In this document: in pieces, positions 60,682 through 64,000 of the stretch
Layout: the number at the start of each line of letters is the position of its first letter
How positions within the stretch are numbered: position 1 is the first letter of the stretch
From: Haladaptatus sp. R4
GTDB taxonomy: Archaea; Halobacteriota; Halobacteria; Halobacteriales; Haladaptataceae
Reading direction: 5' to 3'
NCBI RefSeq assembly: GCF_001625445.1
Contig: NZ_LWHG01000028.1
Coordinates: 248,001-312,000 of the forward strand
Length of the DNA stretch: 64,000 nucleotides
Program-made: the position numbers and the translations under genes
The notes under the pieces: generated by a model
The model's database searches: none
Seen by the model: the letters and a program-made list of their open reading frames with translations, nothing else
What the model was told of the DNA's origin: nothing

Positions 60682-62826
60682 ATGACGAAAAAACCGACGG
60701 TTGCGCTCACCGTCAGGGGCGCGGAAAAGCGCGACGGCGGACGGGGTATCGCCCGGATCGCCGACGCGGCGCGACAGAAACTCGGCGTGCTAAGCGGCGA
60801 TACGGTCGTGGTCGAAGGCGACGGGACGACCGTGGTGAAGGTGTGGCCCGCTTCGAGCACGGTGCCGGAGAACACCATCCAGATAGACGCCGAGACGCGG
60901 GCGAACGCGGGGGTCAGAATCGGGGACGAAGTGTCGGTGTCCCCGATTTCGGTCTCGGACGCGGACTCCATCACCGTCGTTCCGAAGGCCAACTTCTCGA
61001 TGGACGACGTGGACACGCTGGAGCGAGCGGTGAAACAGGAACTGCTCGACCGGCCCGTTCAGTCCGGGGAGCGGGCGCGAATCGAACGACTCGGCGACGC
61101 CGGACTGTTCGTCGTGTCGCGGACGAACCCCGGCGGAACCGTCCGCGTGACGAACGACACGGACGTGAAGGTCTCGCTCTCGAAACTGACCGAATCCGTC
61201 TCGACTGCCGCGTCTAACTCCAACGATTCGACGGACGTGACCGGCGCGGCCTACGAGGACATCGGCGGACTGGACGAGGAACTCCGCCGCGTCCGCGAGA
61301 TGGTCGAACTACCGCTGTCGAACCCGGAACTGTTCCGGCGGTTGGGCATCGACCCGCCGAAAGGCGTCCTGCTCTACGGCCCGCCGGGAACCGGAAAGAC
61401 GCTCATCGCCAAGGCCGTCGCAAACGAGGTCAACGCCCACTTCGTCTCCATCTCCGGGCCGGAAGTGATGAGCAAGTACAAGGGTGAGAGCGAGGAGCGA
61501 CTCCGCGAGATTTTCACCGAAGCCAGCGAGAACGCACCCTCGATAATCTTCTTCGACGAGGTGGACAGCCTCGGCGGGAAACGCGACGAGGAGAGCGACA
61601 TGGAGAATCGGTTAGTCGCCCAGATGCTCTCGCTGATGGACGGGTTGGAATCCCGCGGCGAAGTCGTCGTCATCGGCGCGACGAACCGCGTGGACGCCAT
61701 CGACCCCGCGCTCCGCCGTGGCGGCCGGTTCGACCGCGAGATCGAGATCGGCGCGCCGGACGAGGGCGGCCGACGCGAAATCCTCGAAGTCCACACCCGC
61801 GGCATGCCGCTGGCCGACGACGTGGCCGTCGAACGACTCGCCGCGACGACACACGGGTTCGTCGGTGCCGACCTGCACACGCTCGTCACGGAGGCGGCCA
61901 TGGCGGCGCTCCGTCGGGCACGTGACGACGGCGCTGACGACGAGGCACTGCTTTCCGTCGAGGTGACCCGCGGCGACTTCAACACCGCACTGGCGAGCGT
62001 CGAACCGTCCGCGATGCGCGAGTTCGTCGCCGAAGCACCCGAAATCTCGTTCGAGGACGTTGGCGGACTGAACGAGGCCAAGCGAACGCTCATCGAGGCC
62101 GTCGAGTGGCCGCTCTCGTACTCCAACCTGTTCGAGGCGACGAGGACGGAACCGCCGAGCGGCGTCCTGCTCTACGGCCCGCCGGGTACCGGAAAGACGC
62201 TTCTCGCCCGTGCACTCGCCGGTGAGAGCGACGTGAACTTCGTCTCCGTCGCCGGGCCGGAACTGCTCGACAGGTACGTCGGCGAGAGCGAGAAATCGGT
62301 TCGCGAGGTGTTCGACAGGGCGAGACAGGCCTCCCCAGCGATCGTGTTCTTCGACGAGATCGACGCGCTCGCGAGCCAGCGCGACGACTCACACGAGGTC
62401 ACCGAACGCGTCGTCTCCCAACTGCTGACCGAACTGGACGGGTTGACCGAAAACCCGAACCTCGTCGTCCTCGCGGCGACGAACCGCCGCGAGGCCATCG
62501 ACCCCGCGCTGTTGCGTCCCGGGCGACTCGAATCCCACATCGAGATTCCGGGGCCGGACGAGGAGGCCCGTCGCAAGATTCTGTCGGTGCACGCGGGGGA
62601 CAAACCGCTCGCGGACGACGTCGACCTCGATGCGCTCGCGGCGGAGTTGGACGGGTTCACCGGTGCGGACATCGAAGCGCTCGTCCGGGGTGCCTCGATG
62701 CGGGCCATCCGCGAGGCCGCGGACGAGTGGACGCCCGAAGAGGCGAACGAACGGGCGGACGAAATCGTCATCGAGGAGCGCCACTTCGACATGGCCCGCG
62801 AGTTCGTCCAACCGACGCTCGGATAG
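60682..62826 (+). CDS. cdc48: CDC48/VAT-family AAA+ ATPase
   Basis: A double-ring unfoldase that feeds proteins to the proteasome or remodels complexes. The 714 residues hold an N domain (about 1-85, TVALTVRGAEKRDGGRGIAR), a linker, and D1 with Walker A GPPGTGKT (about 233) and Walker B IIFFDEVDSLGG. D2 has Walker A GPPGTGKT (about 499) and Walker B IVFFDEIDALASQ, and the arginine-finger region RPGRLESHIEIPGPD. The C-terminus (RHFDMAREFVQPTLG) is complete. Two or more CDC48 paralogues are usual in haloarchaea; this one lacks the long acidic tail of some. Confidence 0.93.
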   Translation: MTKKPTVALTVRGAEKRDGGRGIARIADAARQKLGVLSGDTVVVEGDGTTVVKVWPASSTVPENTIQIDAETRANAGVRIGDEVSVSPISVSDADSITVVPKANFSMDDVDTLERAVKQELLDRPVQSGERARIERLGDAGLFVVSRTNPGGTVRVTNDTDVKVSLSKLTESVSTAASNSNDSTDVTGAAYEDIGGLDEELRRVREMVELPLSNPELFRRLGIDPPKGVLLYGPPGTGKTLIAKAVANEVNAHFVSISGPEVMSKYKGESEERLREIFTEASENAPSIIFFDEVDSLGGKRDEESDMENRLVAQMLSLMDGLESRGEVVVIGATNRVDAIDPALRRGGRFDREIEIGAPDEGGRREILEVHTRGMPLADDVAVERLAATTHGFVGADLHTLVTEAAMAALRRARDDGADDEALLSVEVTRGDFNTALASVEPSAMREFVAEAPEISFEDVGGLNEAKRTLIEAVEWPLSYSNLFEATRTEPPSGVLLYGPPGTGKTLLARALAGESDVNFVSVAGPELLDRYVGESEKSVREVFDRARQASPAIVFFDEIDALASQRDDSHEVTERVVSQLLTELDGLTENPNLVVLAATNRREAIDPALLRPGRLESHIEIPGPDEEARRKILSVHAGDKPLADDVDLDALAAELDGFTGADIEALVRGASMRAIREAADEWTPEEANERADEIVIEERHFDMAREFVQPTLG

Positions 62827-62844
62827 CCACTTCGACTGGTTTTC

Positions 62845-64000
62845 TCAGCTGAACAGGTTGTTCGCCACGCTCTTGTGCGTGGCCGAGAGGGACGTGTTCG
62901 TGCTCCCGTTGTTGTATCCTTGGTTGCTCGTCAGAACCCAGTAGTCGGACGTTCCCGTCCCGTACACCGGACGCCCCGAGAGGTCGGACAGGACGCACCC
63001 CGTCACCGTGATGTGGTCGCTATCGATACCGGTGATGCCGTTGCCATCTACGTCCCGGACGACGAGGCCCAAACTCGCGTTCGTCACCCCGTTTTCGAGG
63101 AGCACACCGTTCGTCCCGCCGCCGTCGCCGTCGATGACGCCCGAGACGATGACGTTCTCGACCGAGTCGAGCCTGATTCCTGCCTGCCCTTGGTCGTAGA
63201 CGGTCGCGTCGAGTCGAACGTCCTTCCCACCGTCGTCGATGTTGATGCCGTGGTTTCCGGGGTCGTCCACCTGTACGTCGAGCGTGGCCGTCTGGAGGGG
63301 AACGACGGAAAGCACCCCGTCGCCGCCGATGTCCGCGATTCTGACGTTCATCACGACGTTCTCGACCACCTCGTCGGGCTGTCCGTTCCCCTCGATTCGG
63401 ATACCCGCGTCGGTGAACGAGGTGACGTTCGCGCGGACGGTCAGGTCCGTGACGGAAACGAGCAGAACTCCGGCCGTTCCGACCCCCATTCCGTCGTAGC
63501 TTCCCGAAACGACTACCTCGTCGTACTCGTTGATTCGACAGCCGGTGGCCGCTTGCGCGACGGTGCCGTCGTGCGTTCCGGTGACGCAAACGCTGGCGTT
63601 CTCGCCGCCGCCGTCGAGGTTGACCATGTGGTTCGCCGAGTCCGAGACCTGTAGCTTCACATCGACGCTGTTGCACGTCGCGCCGAGGTACACGCCGTCC
63701 AACCCGACGCCCGTGACGAGTCCCTTGATGACGACTTCTTCGACGGGATTTCCGGTATTTCCGTCGTCCACGATGGTCACGCCGTGGCCGTAGGTATCGT
63801 ACACTTGGCAGTCGATCACGGCAGTCTCGATGGCCGCGATCGGATCGGCGTCATACTCGGTGTGAAGTTTGACGCCGTTCGCGTGAATCGGTGAACTGAC
63901 GGTCCCGCCCCTGATATTGACGTGTTTCGTGAGCGCGGTTCGCGCGCCGACCGCGATGGCGTCGTCGCCTGCCCTGATGTCGGGATTAACCATCAATACG
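62845..64000 (-). CDS. Parallel beta-helix protein, N-terminus beyond window edge
   Basis: At least 385 residues of right-handed beta-helix repeats (pectate-lyase/NosD-like), with many short turns marked by DG, GG and VxG. Examples are VIKGLVTGVGLDGVYLG, GITGIDSDHITVTGCVLS. Probably secreted or on the cell surface, binding or cutting polysaccharides. No catalytic acid set can be assigned with the start missing. The frame continues past the right edge without a stop. It converges with cdc48 19 bases away. Confidence 0.8.
   Translation of the reverse strand, partial: VLMVNPDIRAGDDAIAVGARTALTKHVNIRGGTVSSPIHANGVKLHTEYDADPIAAIETAVIDCQVYDTYGHGVTIVDDGNTGNPVEEVVIKGLVTGVGLDGVYLGATCNSVDVKLQVSDSANHMVNLDGGGENASVCVTGTHDGTVAQAATGCRINEYDEVVVSGSYDGMGVGTAGVLLVSVTDLTVRANVTSFTDAGIRIEGNGQPDEVVENVVMNVRIADIGGDGVLSVVPLQTATLDVQVDDPGNHGINIDDGGKDVRLDATVYDQGQAGIRLDSVENVIVSGVIDGDGGGTNGVLLENGVTNASLGLVVRDVDGNGITGIDSDHITVTGCVLSDLSGRPVYGTGTSDYWVLTSNQGYNNGSTNTSLSATHKSVANNLFS

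Overview
The window is chromosomal DNA of a halophilic archaeon (class Halobacteria). The evidence is GC-rich acidic coding sequence, archaeal ribosomal proteins S15 and S3Ae, a KEOPS Pcc1 subunit, a GHMP-type shikimate kinase, CofD of F420 synthesis, a VAT/CDC48 ATPase, a halocyanin-like cupredoxin, a bat-type HTH regulator, a HalOD1 domain protein and many one-zinc-knuckle mini-proteins typical of haloarchaea. I cannot fix the genus.

Layout. 1-13.7 kb: archaetidylserine decarboxylase (cut by the left edge), RNase P component 4, two GT4 glycosyltransferases, an HD protein, TatA, tRNA-Arg(CCT), a DUF106 membrane protein, and an alcohol dehydrogenase/amidohydrolase/MIP18 trio resembling the accessory genes of bacterial propane-oxidation operons. 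Then come Ogt and a secreted GH16 glucanase. 14.27-27.44 kb: a 13.2-kb AT-richer integrative element in the 3' end of tRNA-Ala(GGC), bounded by identical 32-bp repeats, with a tyrosine integrase just inside the left end. It carries a HEPN-like gene, several orphan and membrane-protein genes, and a striking set of dispersed intergenic repeats. 28.2-34.3 kb: S15, a RecJ-like DHH protein, Pcc1 and S3Ae in one run, then a cupredoxin, RibL with a JAMM protease, and a second DHH protein. 34.3-44.5 kb: a PLD-like protein, a HEAT-repeat protein, archaetidylserine synthase, a four-gene overlapping operon (cofD, Dus-like, CitG-like, DUF447), a dGTPase-like HD protein and an amidohydrolase. 44.5-64 kb: UspA, HxlR regulator, SDR, an interrupted birA, carbonic anhydrase, regulators, two LysE exporters, an AlkA-like glycosylase, and a VapBC/NUDIX islet flanked by copies of the chorismate mutase 3' end. 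After that come shikimate kinase with chorismate mutase, a CDF metal transporter, CDC48 and an edge-cut beta-helix protein.

A recurring oddity is broken reading frames in otherwise well conserved genes. Seven loci carry apparent one-base indels (GT4, MIP18, GH16, RecJ-like, HEAT, cofD, Dus-like). One small membrane protein has an 8-bp tandem duplication, and birA holds a 106-bp insertion of two palindromic repeat units. The one-base cases may be sequence errors; the last two look like real mutations. No CRISPR array or rRNA was seen.
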